Shown here piece by piece: positions 33,036 to 41,992 of a stretch of 49,074 nucleotides of DNA. The position numbers and the translations under genes are program-made. Below the pieces are notes generated by a model. The model was not told the DNA's origin and ran no database searches. It saw only the letters and a program-made list of their open reading frames with translations. The stretch lies in assembly GCF_002953255.1 (NCBI RefSeq), contig NZ_CP026498.1:5084873-5133946 (forward strand), in the 5' to 3' direction. This DNA comes from Streptomyces sp. CB01881 (GTDB lineage Bacteria > Actinomycetota > Actinomycetes > Streptomycetales > Streptomycetaceae). Position 1 is the stretch's first letter, and every line of letters begins with the position of its first letter.

Positions 33036-34112
33036 TCAGCCGGTGGCGGCCTTGCCGACGAACTCGGTGGTGTAGGTGCGGGAGAGGTCGATGGAGCCCT
33101 CCTTGCCCTTGACGTCCGGGTGGAAGGCGGCGAGGACGGCGAGGACGGTCCCGGGGCCGTCGGCGGGCATCACGCCGTTGGTGGTGAACATCGGCAGGGT
33201 CGCCTTGATCGCGGCCGCGTACTGCTCGGCGCCGCCCTGTGCGTAGTCGGCGGGCATCTTCGCGGCGATCTCCTCGGGGCTGTGGGTGGACATCCACTTG
33301 AGGGTCTTCACGAAGGCGTTGGCGAGCTTCTGGGTGGTGTCCTTGTTCTTCTCCACCCAGTCGGTGTTCATGTAGAGCGAGGACGAGGGGTAGAGCCCGC
33401 CGAGCGCGGCGCGCGAGCCCTCGGGGGTGCGCATGTCGTAGAGGATCTTGCCGAGGCCCTTGTCGAGGATGTTGGCGACGGTGGGGTCGGTGGTCATGCC
33501 GGCGTCGATGGAGCCCTGTTGGAGCGCGGCGATGAAGGTCTGGCCGGCGCCGACCGCGATCGGGCTGAAGTCGGCCACCGCGGTGCCGTTCTTGACGGCG
33601 AGGTACTTGGTGAGGAAGTCGGTGGAGGAGCCGATGCTGGTGACGCCGAGCTTCCTGCCCTTGAAGTCCGCGCCGGACTTGATGGCGTCGGCCTGCTTGG
33701 CGGAGACGATCTCGACCTCGCCGGGGGCCTGGGAGAACTGGACCACCGACTCGACGTTCTTGCCCTTGGCCTGGAGGTCGATGGTGTGGTCGTAGAAGCC
33801 GACCGCGCCCTGGACGTCGCCGGCGAGCAGGGCGGTGGTGGCGTTGACGCCGGCCGGTTCGCTCATCAGCTCGACGTTGACGCCGGCCTCGGCGAAGAAG
33901 CCCAGGCGCTGGGTGAGCATGGCGGGCATGTAGATGACCTTGTCCAGGCCACCGACCATGATCTTGACCTTGGGCCCGTCGACCTTCTGGCCTGCCGGGG
34001 CTGCGCCGTTGTGGGAGGTGGAGGCGGCGTCGTTGGCACAGGCGGCGAGCGGGAGGAGCAGGACGGCGGCGAGGGCGGCTGCGGCGACTCTGCCGGTCGG
34101 GTTCGGGCGCAT
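33036..34112 (-). CDS. ABC importer substrate-binding lipoprotein (SsuA/TauA/THI5-like)
   Basis: A 358-residue periplasmic-type binding protein of the NMT1/THI5-like group used for sulfonates, taurine, nitrate or thiamine precursors. The signal peptide ends in a lipobox LAAC (Cys ~26), so it is an anchored lipoprotein. The fold begins VKIMVGGLDKVIYMPAMLTQRLGFFAEAGV, with AGDVQGAVGFYDHTIDLQAKG and PTVANILDKGLGKILYDMRTPEG later. The ligand cannot be told from sequence. It is the last gene of a three-gene importer operon (ATPase, permease, binding protein), separated from the permease by repeat-bearing DNA. Confidence 0.9.
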   Translation of the reverse strand: MRPNPTGRVAAAALAAVLLLPLAACANDAASTSHNGAAPAGQKVDGPKVKIMVGGLDKVIYMPAMLTQRLGFFAEAGVNVELMSEPAGVNATTALLAGDVQGAVGFYDHTIDLQAKGKNVESVVQFSQAPGEVEIVSAKQADAIKSGADFKGRKLGVTSIGSSTDFLTKYLAVKNGTAVADFSPIAVGAGQTFIAALQQGSIDAGMTTDPTVANILDKGLGKILYDMRTPEGSRAALGGLYPSSSLYMNTDWVEKNKDTTQKLANAFVKTLKWMSTHSPEEIAAKMPADYAQGGAEQYAAAIKATLPMFTTNGVMPADGPGTVLAVLAAFHPDVKGKEGSIDLSRTYTTEFVGKAATG

Positions 34113-34152
34113 GGGTGGGGTGCCTCTCTACGGACTGCGGGAAGACGGGAAC

Positions 34153-34243
34153 GGGCGGAGCCGAGGGGGACGGCGGGGCGGACGGGAAGGGGCGGAGCCG
34201 AGGGGGACGGCGGGAACGGGCGGCGGGAACGGGCGGCGGGAAC
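34153..34243. repeat. 25-base direct repeat and GGGCGGCGGGAAC units
   Basis: Between permease and binding-protein genes, a 25-base sequence beginning GGGCGGAGCCGAGGGGGA occurs exactly at 34153 and 34190 (period 37). It is followed by two copies of a 13-base GGGAACGGGCGGC unit. The run is purine-rich on the plus strand. No gene. Confidence 0.85.
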
Positions 34244-34250
34244 CGGGGGG

Positions 34251-35117
34251 TCAGCGGCCGTCGCCGGAGTCGGCGGGCTTCCAGCGGAAGAGTCTCTTCT
34301 CGGCGAAGGTCAGCAGCCCCTCGGTGAGCAGCGCGACCACCGCCAGGATGGTCATGGCCGCGTACACGCCGGCCGCGTTGAAGGTGCCCTGGGCGGCGGC
34401 GACGAGCAGGCCGAGGCCCTTGGTGGCGCCGATGTACTCGCCGACGATGGCCCCGATCAGTGCGAAGCCGAAGCTCACGTGGAGGCTGGTGAAGATCCAG
34501 GTGGTGGCGGCGGGGATGACCACCTGGAGAGTGACCCTGCGGTTGTCGGCGCCCAGGATGCGGGCGTTGGCGACGAGGTTGCGGTCCACCTCGCGGGCGC
34601 CCTGGAAGGCGTTGAAGAAGACCGGGAAGAACACCAGGACCACCGCGGAGGCCACCTTGGAGGCCGGGCCGAGGCCGAACCAGATCAGGAAGATCGGGGC
34701 CAGCACGATGCGCGGGATGGCGTTCAGCACCTTGATGTAGGGCCCGAACACGTCGGCCAGGAAGCGGATCCGGCCGAGCGCGATGCCCAGCAGCACGCCG
34801 CCGGTGACGCCGATCACCCAGCCGGTGAGGGCCTCGTAGAGGGTGTAGCCGATCTGCTCGCCGAGCGAGCCCTGGGCGGTGCCGTGGGTGGTCCACTGCC
34901 AGATCTGCGCCCAGATCCTCGACGGCTGGGAGAAGTTGAACGGGTCGATCACGTCGGTGCGGGCGCACAGCTCCCAGAGCCCGAGGAAGGCGACGAGCAC
35001 CGCGACCCGGGCCCCGTACACCCCCAGCCTCCGGTTGCGGGCGGCCCGTTCGCGGGCCTCGGTCCTGGTGGTGGGCACGGCCGCCGACTCGGCGGCGACC
35101 ACGGTCTCAAGCGGCAC
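34251..35117 (-). CDS. ABC importer permease (SsuC/TauC-like)
   Basis: A 288-residue BPD-type inner-membrane permease. After a cytoplasmic N-terminus there are about six spans. The EAA loop signature, which docks the ATPase, is seen at NARILGADNRRVTLQVVIPAATTWIF. The family motif PRIVLAPIFLIWFGLGPASK is typical of sulfonate/nitrate/taurine importers. I use GTG at 35117, which has AGAGGAG six bases upstream and overlaps the end of the ATPase gene; an ATG at 35135 would also be in frame. Confidence 0.9.
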   Translation of the reverse strand: MPLETVVAAESAAVPTTRTEARERAARNRRLGVYGARVAVLVAFLGLWELCARTDVIDPFNFSQPSRIWAQIWQWTTHGTAQGSLGEQIGYTLYEALTGWVIGVTGGVLLGIALGRIRFLADVFGPYIKVLNAIPRIVLAPIFLIWFGLGPASKVASAVVLVFFPVFFNAFQGAREVDRNLVANARILGADNRRVTLQVVIPAATTWIFTSLHVSFGFALIGAIVGEYIGATKGLGLLVAAAQGTFNAAGVYAAMTILAVVALLTEGLLTFAEKRLFRWKPADSGDGR

Positions 35118-35964
35118 GACCCGCTCCTCTCTCACGGGTGATGCGCACCTCTTCGCCGAGCGAGGCCCAGATCTCGCGGTAGAGCTCGACGAACCTCGGC
35201 TCCAGCCGGACGGCCTCCACGGTACGCGGGCGCGGCAGGTCGACGGTGAAGACCTCCTTGACGGTGGCCGGGCCGGCCGTCATCACGACGACCCGGTCGG
35301 CCAGCGCGATCGCCTCGTCCAGGTCGTGGGTGACGAAGACGACCGAGGACCCGGTACCGGCCCACAGCTCCAGCAACTGGTCGGACATCAACGCGCGGGT
35401 CTGCACGTCCAGCGCCGAGAAGGGCTCGTCCATCAGCAGGATCCGCGGGTCGTTGACGAAGGTCTGGGCGAGCGCGACGCGCTTGCGCATGCCTCCGGAG
35501 AGCTGGTGCGGGTAGCGGTCCTCGAAGGCGCCGAGGCCGACCCGGTTCAGCCAGTCGCGGGCCCGCTCCCGGGCCTCGGCGGCCGGGACGCCGCGGAAGC
35601 GCGGGCCGGCCATGACGTTGGACAGGACGGTGCGCCAGGGGAAGACGGCGTCCTGCTGGAAGACGAAGCCGACCTGCGGGTTGATCCCGTCGACCGGCTC
35701 GCCGTACACCCGGACGTCGCCCTCGGTGGGCTCCTCCAGACCGCTGACCAGTGTCAGCGTGGTGGACTTGCCGCAGCCGGTGGGGCCGACGACGGCGACG
35801 AACTCGCCCTCCGCCACGGTCAGGTCGAGATCGCGGACGGCGGTGTGCAGGGTGCCGGACGGGGTGCGGAACCGCTTGGTCGCGCCGGTCAGCTCGATCG
35901 CCGGGGCAGCCGCCGGGGCTGCCACCGGATCCGGTACCCGGCTTGTCGCGGGGGTTTTGCTCAT
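35107..35964 (-). CDS. ABC importer ATPase (SsuB/TauB-like)
   Basis: A 285-residue nucleotide-binding subunit. The motifs are in order: Walker A GPTGCGKST, Q-loop FVFQQDAVFPW, signature LSGGMRKRVALAQ, Walker B ILLMDEPFSALD, and switch His in FVTHDLDEAI. The sequence around the Q-loop and the length fit the sulfonate/taurine/nitrate group. It is the first gene of the importer operon (ATPase, then permease overlapping, then binding protein) and is divergent from the sensor kinase gene, separated by a 314-base control region. Confidence 0.93.
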   Translation of the reverse strand: MSKTPATSRVPDPVAAPAAAPAIELTGATKRFRTPSGTLHTAVRDLDLTVAEGEFVAVVGPTGCGKSTTLTLVSGLEEPTEGDVRVYGEPVDGINPQVGFVFQQDAVFPWRTVLSNVMAGPRFRGVPAAEARERARDWLNRVGLGAFEDRYPHQLSGGMRKRVALAQTFVNDPRILLMDEPFSALDVQTRALMSDQLLELWAGTGSSVVFVTHDLDEAIALADRVVVMTAGPATVKEVFTVDLPRPRTVEAVRLEPRFVELYREIWASLGEEVRITRERGAGRAA

Positions 35965-36104
35965 GGGACCTCCCGGGTCTCTGCTTGCTCCGGGAGGCTA
36001 GGAGCGACCGGGGCGGCGGCGGGAGGCTTCTCGGCGTACTGCGGGTTCTCCGCGTTGAGGGCTGTTCTGCTCGTTTTGCTTCCGCTACAACAACGGGGAC
36101 GCGG

Positions 36105-36133
36105 CTGACAGAAACACCTCGGAAACATAGGGT
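36105..36133 (+). promoter_or_regulatory. sigma-70/HrdB-type promoter of the sensor-kinase operon
   Basis: CTGACA (36105-36110), 17-base spacer, TAGGGT (36128-36133). Transcription would start near 36140, giving a leader of about 140 bases that holds a tandem CCCGGCCCGACCG duplication (about 36171-36200). The left part of this 314-base gap should hold the importer promoter. Confidence 0.6.
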
Positions 36134-36278
36134 GTGCCGACCACCCGCCCGCCCGGACCGAGGGGCACCCGCCCGGCCCGACCGCCCGGCCCGACCGCCC
36201 GCCGGACCGGAGGCAGGCACCCGTAGCACCCCGCCCCGCCCGTACGCCCGCCCGCGAGCCCGCCGAGAGGAGGCCCGG

Positions 36279-37991
36279 ATGAAGCACCCCCGCTGGCCCC
36301 GCCGGGTCTTCGCCCAGCTGCTGCTGAGCCAGACCGTGGTCACCGTCGGCGTCACCGTCGTCACCGCAGGCCTGTTCCTCGCGCCGGTCAGCTCCGAGCT
36401 GGACCACGACGCGATGCAGCGCGCGCTGTCGATCGCCCAGGCCACCGCCAGTGACGAGGTGATCGCCCGGGCCGCCGAGGCGCGCGACTCCGCGACGGCG
36501 CAGCGCAACGCCGAGCAGATCCGGCTGGCCACCGGCGCCAGCTTCGTCGTGGTCACCGACCTCGACGGGATCCGGCTCTCGCACACCGATCCGGACCGGA
36601 TCGGCCAACGGGTCTCCACCGACCCGGAGCCGGCGCTCGGCGGCCGCAGCGTCACCGCCATCCAGGAGGGCACCCTGGGCCGCACCGCGCGCGGGAAGGT
36701 GCCGCTGCGGATCGCCGGCGGGCGGATCGTCGGCGAGGTGTCGGTCGGGATCAGCGACGACTCGATCCGGCGGCGGCTGCTGAAGATGCTCACCGGCATC
36801 CTGCTCTGTGCGGGCGCCGGCCTGGCCGCCGGCACCGTCGCCACCCTGGCGCTGGCCCGCCGGCTGAAGCGGCGCACCCACAACATCGCGGTGGCCGACA
36901 TCTCGGCGCTGCTGGTGGAACGCGAGGCGATGCTGCACGGCATCCGCGAGGGCATGGTGGCGCTGGACGAGCGCGGCCGGATCCGGCTGGCCAACGACGA
37001 GGCGGTCCGGTTGCTCGGCCTGCCCGCGGGTTGCGCCGGGCGGCCGATCGACGAGGTCCTGCCGCCCGGCCGGCTGGCCGACGTGCTGGCCGGCCAGATC
37101 ACCGGCGCCGACCTGCCGGCCGTCCGCGACGACCGGGTGCTGGTGGTGAACCGGATGGCGACGGCCGAGGGCGGCGCGGTCGTGACACTGCGCGACCGGA
37201 CGGAGCTGGAGTCACTGGTCCGCGAGCTGGACACCACCCGCAGCCTCACCGAGGCGCTGCGGGCGCAGGACCACGAGCACGCCAACCGGATGCACACCCT
37301 GCTGGGGCTGCTGGAGCTCGGCCGGCACGAGCAGGCGGTGGCGTTCATCTCCGAGCAGTCGGGTTCGCACGCGGCGGTCGCGGCGCGGATCGCCGAGCAG
37401 GTGCAGGACCCGCACGTCGCCGCGCTGCTGGCCGGCAAGGCGGCGGTGGCCGGCGAGCGGGGCGTCCGGCTGGTGGTCGCCCCGGCGGCGCACCTGCCGG
37501 ACGCGGTGGTGGACACCCGGACGCTGGTCACCGTGCTCGGCAACCTGATCGACAACGCCGTGGACGCGCTGGCGCCGGGCGGCGGCGGCCGGGTGGCGGT
37601 GACCCTGGCCGCGGCCGGCTCCACCCTGCTGATCGAGGTCGCGGACAGCGGCCCGGGCGTGCCGGAGGAGCTGCGCGAGCGGGTCTTCGAGGAGGGGTGG
37701 AGCAGCAAGGACGCGCCCGCGCACCGGCCGCGCGGGCTGGGGCTGGCGATGGTGCGGCGGCTGGTCGAACGGACCGGCGGCCGGATCGTGCTGGACGGCG
37801 GCCCGCTCGGCGGCGCCCGGTTCACCGTCGAGCTGCCCGAGGCCCTGCACGACGGGGGCATGTGCGACGCGGCCTCCGGCGGTCTGCACGGCGGACCGCT
37901 GCCCGCAGAGTCCCTTGCCGAGGGGGCCCTGCCCACCGCCGATGTGCCGCACCCGGGGGACCAGCTCACCGCACCGCTCGTGGAGGCGTGA
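36279..37991 (+). CDS. CitA/DcuS-type sensor histidine kinase
   Basis: A 570-residue membrane kinase. One span lies at ~8-34, an extracellular PAS/Cache-like domain at ~35-170, a second span at ~175-205, and a cytoplasmic PAS at ~215-330 (REAMLHGIREGMVALDERGRI...). A SpoOB-type dimerisation helix carries the phosphorylated His in DHEHANRMHTLLGLLELG, and the ATPase has NLIDNAVDAL and RGLGLAMVRR. Relatives sense citrate, fumarate or other small carboxylates. ATG at 36279 follows AGAGGAGG. Its stop overlaps the regulator start (TGATG). Confidence 0.92.
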   Translation: MKHPRWPRRVFAQLLLSQTVVTVGVTVVTAGLFLAPVSSELDHDAMQRALSIAQATASDEVIARAAEARDSATAQRNAEQIRLATGASFVVVTDLDGIRLSHTDPDRIGQRVSTDPEPALGGRSVTAIQEGTLGRTARGKVPLRIAGGRIVGEVSVGISDDSIRRRLLKMLTGILLCAGAGLAAGTVATLALARRLKRRTHNIAVADISALLVEREAMLHGIREGMVALDERGRIRLANDEAVRLLGLPAGCAGRPIDEVLPPGRLADVLAGQITGADLPAVRDDRVLVVNRMATAEGGAVVTLRDRTELESLVRELDTTRSLTEALRAQDHEHANRMHTLLGLLELGRHEQAVAFISEQSGSHAAVAARIAEQVQDPHVAALLAGKAAVAGERGVRLVVAPAAHLPDAVVDTRTLVTVLGNLIDNAVDALAPGGGGRVAVTLAAAGSTLLIEVADSGPGVPEELRERVFEEGWSSKDAPAHRPRGLGLAMVRRLVERTGGRIVLDGGPLGGARFTVELPEALHDGGMCDAASGGLHGGPLPAESLAEGALPTADVPHPGDQLTAPLVEA

Positions 37992-38680
37992 TGATCGACG
38001 TACTCGTGGTGGACGACGACTTCCGGGTCGCCGACGTGCACGCCGCGTACGTGGCCAAGGTGCCCGGCTTCCGGGTCACCGGCACCGTGCACTCGGCCGC
38101 CGAGGCGCTGGCCGCGCTGGAACGCCGCCCGGTCGACCTGCTGCTGCTCGACCACCACCTCCCGGACGAGACCGGTCTCGCCCTGGTCCGCCGGCTGCGC
38201 GAGCGCGACATCACCTGCGACGTGATGATGGTGACCGCCGCCCGGGACGTCTCCACCGTGCACGCCGCGATGCAGCACGGCGCCCTGCAGTACCTGGTCA
38301 AACCGTTCAGCTTCGCCGGGCTGCGGGAGAAGCTGGTCGCCTACGCGCAGCTGCGGCACGCGCTCGCCGGGCCCGCCGCCCGTGAGGCCGGCCAGGACGA
38401 GGTGGACCGGCTGTTCGCGACCCTGCGCAGCGCGGCGGCCCCGGCGGCCGCCCTGCCCAAGGGCCACTCCGCGCCCACCACCGACCTGGTCCTCGGCGTG
38501 CTGCGCCGGGCCGGCCGGCCGCTCTCCGCCCAGGAGGTCGCGGACGCCACGGGGCTGAGCCGCTCCACCGCGCAGCGCTACCTCAAGCAGCTGGAGCGCG
38601 ACAACCGGCTGCGGCTGACCCTGCGCTACGGCGACACCGGGCGGCCCGAGCACCGCTACGTGCTGGCGGTCCGCACCTGA
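37991..38680 (+). CDS. CitB/DpiA-type response regulator
   Basis: A 229-residue regulator. The receiver domain has Asp8-Asp10, phospho-acceptor Asp54 (LLLLDHHLP) and Lys104 (LVKPFSF). The C-terminal helix-turn-helix (PLSAQEVADATGLSRSTAQRYLKQLERD) is of the type that binds DNA in the DcuR/CitB family. GGAGG lies just before the ATG. Translation is coupled to the kinase. Likely targets are the nearby importer or the symporter gene, as the operon sits between them; this is inference. Confidence 0.92.
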   Translation: MIDVLVVDDDFRVADVHAAYVAKVPGFRVTGTVHSAAEALAALERRPVDLLLLDHHLPDETGLALVRRLRERDITCDVMMVTAARDVSTVHAAMQHGALQYLVKPFSFAGLREKLVAYAQLRHALAGPAAREAGQDEVDRLFATLRSAAAPAAALPKGHSAPTTDLVLGVLRRAGRPLSAQEVADATGLSRSTAQRYLKQLERDNRLRLTLRYGDTGRPEHRYVLAVRT

Positions 38681-38745
38681 GTCACCTGCCGGCCGGTCCG
38701 CGCCCGGGCCACGTGCCGGCCGGTCCGCACCTGGGCCCGGACGTG

Positions 38746-38782
38746 CCGAACCCCGGCGGGTCCCAGGCCCGCCGGGGTTCGG
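38746..38782. terminator. bidirectional hairpin between the regulator and symporter genes
   Basis: A perfect 15-pair stem (CCGAACCCCGGCGGG) with a 7-base loop, placed 12 bases beyond the symporter stop and 65 bases after the regulator stop. A 15-base word TGCCGGCCGGTCCGC is duplicated just to its left. Confidence 0.85.
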
Positions 38783-38794
38783 GAGGAGTGCCGC

Positions 38795-40534
38795 TCAGGC
38801 CGCCCCGGCGCCCGTGAGGGAGCGGACCTCCAGCTCGGCGTAGCGGTCCGGGTCGGCCGGCTCGGGCGAGGTGACCGTGCCGATCCAGCCGGCCAGGAAG
38901 CCCAGCGGGATGGAGACGATGCCCGGGTTCTCCAGCGGGAACCAGTGGAAGTCCATCCCCGGGAAGAGCGCCATCTTGCTGCCGGAGACCACCGGCGAGA
39001 AGGCCACCAGCACCACCGCCGGGATGAGCCCGCCGTAGACCGAGCAGACCGCACCGCGCGGGGTGAACCGCCGCCAGAACAGGCTGTACAGCAGCACCGG
39101 CAGGTTGGCCGAGGCGGCGACGGCGAAGGCCAGGCCGACCAGGAAGGCGACGTTCAGCTGCTGGGCGAAGAGGCTGAGCGCGATCGCGACCGCCCCGATC
39201 CCCACGGCGGCGATCCGTGCGACGCCGACCTCCTGCTGCTCGGAGAGCCGGGCGGCCGTTTCACCGGCACCGCTCCCACCGGCCGCCCGTCCGCCGGCGG
39301 CCGCCCTCGCGCGCGCCCGCCGGGAGGCCGGGACGGCGGCCCGGCGGCCCCGGGGGCGGCGGCGCGGACGGTCGCGCCAGGCGCCCGCCCAGATGTCGTG
39401 GGCGAACGCCGCCGAGGAGGCGAGCGTCAGCCCGGCGACCACGGCGAGGATGGTGGCGAAGGCGATCGCCGAGATCAGTGCGAAGAGCAGCACCCCGCCG
39501 GTGGAGCCGTTGCCGCCGCCGAGGACCAGGGCCAGCAGCGGGACGGCGGTGTTCCCCGCCGGGTTGGCGTGCCGGACCTCGGCCGAGCCGACCAGGGCGG
39601 TGGCGCCCAGGCCGAGCGCGATGGCCATCAGGTAGAAGCCGCCGACCAGCCCGATCGCCCACATCGTCGAGCGCCGGGCGGCCCGTGCGGTGGGCACGGT
39701 GTAGAAGCGGGAGAGGATGTGCGGCAGCCCGGCGGTGCCCAGGACCAGGGCCAGGCCGAGGCTGAAGAAGTCCAGCCTGCTGGTGACGCTCCCGCCGTAC
39801 TTGAGCCCCGGCTCCAGGTACCGCTGCCCGGCGCCGCTGTGCTGGGCGGCCTGGCGCATCAGCTCGGCGACGTCCCCGTGGAAGCGGACCATCAGCAGCA
39901 CGGTGAGCAGCACCGAACCGGCCACCAGCAGGACGGCCTTGACGATCTGGATCCAGGTGGTGGCCCGCATCCCGCCGATCGTCACGTAGACGATCATCAG
40001 CCCGCCGACCGCGACGATGGTCCAGGTCCGGGCCCCGGAACTGTTGGTGCCGAGCAGCAGGGCGACCAGGCTGCCCGCGCCGACCATCTGGGCGACCAGG
40101 TAGAGCAGGGTGACGACGACGCTGGCGCCGCCGGCCGCCGCCCGGACCTTGCGGCGGCGCAGCCGCAGGGCCAGCACGTCGGCGAGGGTGTACCGGCCGG
40201 CGTTGCGGACCAGTTCGGCGACCAGCATCAGGACCACCAGCCAGGCGACCAGGAAACCGATGCTGTAGAGCACGCCGTCGTAGCCGTAGAGCGCGATCAG
40301 CCCGGCGACGCCGAGGAAGGAGGCGGCGGAGAGGTAGTCCCCGGAGAGCGCGAAGCCGTTCTGCAACGGGGTGAAGTCGCGGCCGCCGGCGTAGAAGTCC
40401 TCGGCCGCGCTGCCTCGGCGGCCCACCCACAGGGTGATGCCCAGGGTGACGAGGACGATGACGGCGAAGAGCACGATGGCCAGGTCGTGGTGGTCCCCGG
40501 TGGGGGCGACGGGGGGCGGGGTGGCGGTCCTCAT
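38795..40534 (-). CDS. acetate-type sodium/solute symporter (ActP-like)
   Basis: A 579-residue carrier of the SSS family with about 13 spans. It shows the ActP-like features GRDFTPLQNGFALSGDYLSAASFLG and GTAGLPHILSRFYTVP. These proteins import acetate or other monocarboxylates with a cation. An extra Arg/Ala/Gly-rich loop of about 45 residues ([20 protein letters not shown]...) interrupts the cytoplasmic loop before SEQQEVGVARIAAV; ActP has a much shorter loop there. The ATG overlaps the stop of the DUF485 gene (ATGA), so the two are translated together. Confidence 0.92.
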   Translation of the reverse strand: MRTATPPPVAPTGDHHDLAIVLFAVIVLVTLGITLWVGRRGSAAEDFYAGGRDFTPLQNGFALSGDYLSAASFLGVAGLIALYGYDGVLYSIGFLVAWLVVLMLVAELVRNAGRYTLADVLALRLRRRKVRAAAGGASVVVTLLYLVAQMVGAGSLVALLLGTNSSGARTWTIVAVGGLMIVYVTIGGMRATTWIQIVKAVLLVAGSVLLTVLLMVRFHGDVAELMRQAAQHSGAGQRYLEPGLKYGGSVTSRLDFFSLGLALVLGTAGLPHILSRFYTVPTARAARRSTMWAIGLVGGFYLMAIALGLGATALVGSAEVRHANPAGNTAVPLLALVLGGGNGSTGGVLLFALISAIAFATILAVVAGLTLASSAAFAHDIWAGAWRDRPRRRPRGRRAAVPASRRARARAAAGGRAAGGSGAGETAARLSEQQEVGVARIAAVGIGAVAIALSLFAQQLNVAFLVGLAFAVAASANLPVLLYSLFWRRFTPRGAVCSVYGGLIPAVVLVAFSPVVSGSKMALFPGMDFHWFPLENPGIVSIPLGFLAGWIGTVTSPEPADPDRYAELEVRSLTGAGAA

Positions 40535-41115
40535 CGCAGCTGGTCCTGGGTGTCCCAGCGGAGCTCCAGGGCGGCCCGGTCCCGCTTGGTGCGGGCGTTG
40601 CGGGCGTAGAGCCAGGTGAGCAGGAAGGTCGAGGCGAACTGCAGCAGCCCCAGCAGCCAGGCCACGTTGAGCGGGCCGGCGATCCGGGTGCGCATGACGC
40701 CGGGCGCACCGGCCTGGGCCGCGACGTACAGCAGGTACCAGCCGAGGAAGGCGGCGCTGGCGGGGAAGACGAAGGCCCGGTAGCCGCGCTTGATGTCCTG
40801 GAAGGCGTCGCTGGCCTGGACGGCGCGGTACACCTCGGTGCTGCTGTCGACGGCCGGCGGGGCGGCGGGCTGCCCGGGTGCCTGCGGGGGCACGGCGTCC
40901 CCGCGGACCGGCCGGACCGACGGCTCGGCCGGTGCCGGTGCCGTGAGCCGCGCCTGCGCCGGTGCCGTGTACGGCACCGTGTACGGCACCGGGGTCGGCG
41001 CCTGTGCCGGGGGCGGCTCCTCGGCGGACCGACCGGGTGGGGCGGAGGCGGCGGGAGCGGCCCACCAGTCGAATCGCTGCCCCTGACCGGGGCTGCTCGT
41101 CTGCTGCTGTGGCAC
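40531..41115 (-). CDS. DUF485 membrane protein, partner of the symporter
   Basis: A 194-residue protein. The C-terminal half is a DUF485 domain with two membrane spans (FVFPASAAFLGWYLLYVAAQ and NVAWLLGLLQFASTFLLTWLYA), the small YjcH-like protein that accompanies ActP-type symporters. The N-terminal ~90 residues are Pro/Ala-rich, with a duplicated PYT unit encoded by a 12-base repeat (about 40968-40991), and are unlike E. coli YjcH. GTG at 41115 has AGGAG six bases before it; an ATG 21 codons upstream does not. Confidence 0.88.
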   Translation of the reverse strand: MPQQQTSSPGQGQRFDWWAAPAASAPPGRSAEEPPPAQAPTPVPYTVPYTAPAQARLTAPAPAEPSVRPVRGDAVPPQAPGQPAAPPAVDSSTEVYRAVQASDAFQDIKRGYRAFVFPASAAFLGWYLLYVAAQAGAPGVMRTRIAGPLNVAWLLGLLQFASTFLLTWLYARNARTKRDRAALELRWDTQDQLR

Positions 41116-41239
41116 TACTGCTCCTGAGCCGAGGGGTGTACTGACCAAACCATGATGGAGGCCCGCAAACCCCGCCAACTCCCATTGCAGATACGTTCAC
41201 TCGATGAGGTGATCGATGATCCGACAGACACTCATCGGA

Positions 41240-41992
41240 CTACTGCTGCGTACCGGTGATCCCGTGTCGGAAGGCGTACGCGACCGCCTGCGCCCTGTCC
41301 CGGACGGCGGTCTTGGCGAACAGGTTGTTGATGTGGGTCTTCACCGTGGCCGGGCTGACGAACAGCCGCCGGGCGATCTCGGCGTTGGAGAGCCCGTCGG
41401 CGATCAGCGCCAGCACCTCGGCCTCACGGGCGGTCAGCCCGTCCGGCAGCTCGCCCGTGGGCGCCGCCGGGGAGGCCGCGGGCCGGGTCGGGGACGAGCT
41501 CGGGGATGAGCTCGGGGAGGGGCTCGTGCCGGGAGCGGCGGCGGGGGCGGGCCCGGCCGTGGGGGCCGCGTCCGCCAGCCGTTCCAGCAGCCGCAGCTGC
41601 ACCTGCGGTGAGAGCCCCGCCGCGCCCGAGCGGACGTCCGCGATGGCCCTGGCGATCTCCTCGCCGCCGGCGTCCTTGGTCAGGTAGCCGCGCGCCCCGG
41701 CCTGCAACGCGGGGAACAGCGAGTCGTCGTCGGCGTAGGTGGTGAGCACCACCACCTCGGTCTCCGGGTGGGCGGACCGGATCCGGCGGGTCGCCTCGAC
41801 GCCGTCGCAGCGGGGCATCCGCAGGTCCATCAGGACCACGTCCGGGTGGTGCCGCTCCACCAGGGCGACGGCCTCCTCGCCGTCGGCGGCGGCGGCGACC
41901 ACCTCGATCCCCGGCAGCAGCCCGAGCAGCATGACGATGCCCTCGCGCACCACCGTCTGGTCGTCCGCGACCACCACGCGGACCGCGCTCAC
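41240..41992 (-). CDS. NarL/LuxR-type response regulator
   Basis: A 250-residue regulator. The receiver domain has Asp10-Asp11, phospho-acceptor Asp56 (VVLMDLRMP) and Lys in LTKDAG. The C-terminal LuxR helix-turn-helix is LTAREAEVLALIADGLSNAEIARRLFVSPATVKTHINNLF. The linker is unusually long and made of Ala/Pro/Ser/Thr runs (SPSSSPSSSP), encoded by GAGCTCGGGGA-type DNA repeats near 41495-41525. GTG at 41992 overlaps the kinase stop (GTGA), so kinase and regulator are coupled. Confidence 0.92.
   Translation of the reverse strand: MSAVRVVVADDQTVVREGIVMLLGLLPGIEVVAAAADGEEAVALVERHHPDVVLMDLRMPRCDGVEATRRIRSAHPETEVVVLTTYADDDSLFPALQAGARGYLTKDAGGEEIARAIADVRSGAAGLSPQVQLRLLERLADAAPTAGPAPAAAPGTSPSPSSSPSSSPTRPAASPAAPTGELPDGLTAREAEVLALIADGLSNAEIARRLFVSPATVKTHINNLFAKTAVRDRAQAVAYAFRHGITGTQQ

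Noticed and set aside
35132..38653. Very long minus-strand frame antisense to the sensor kinase and regulator
   Set aside because: A shadow of GC-rich coding DNA. The kinase and regulator motifs on the plus strand are unmistakable.
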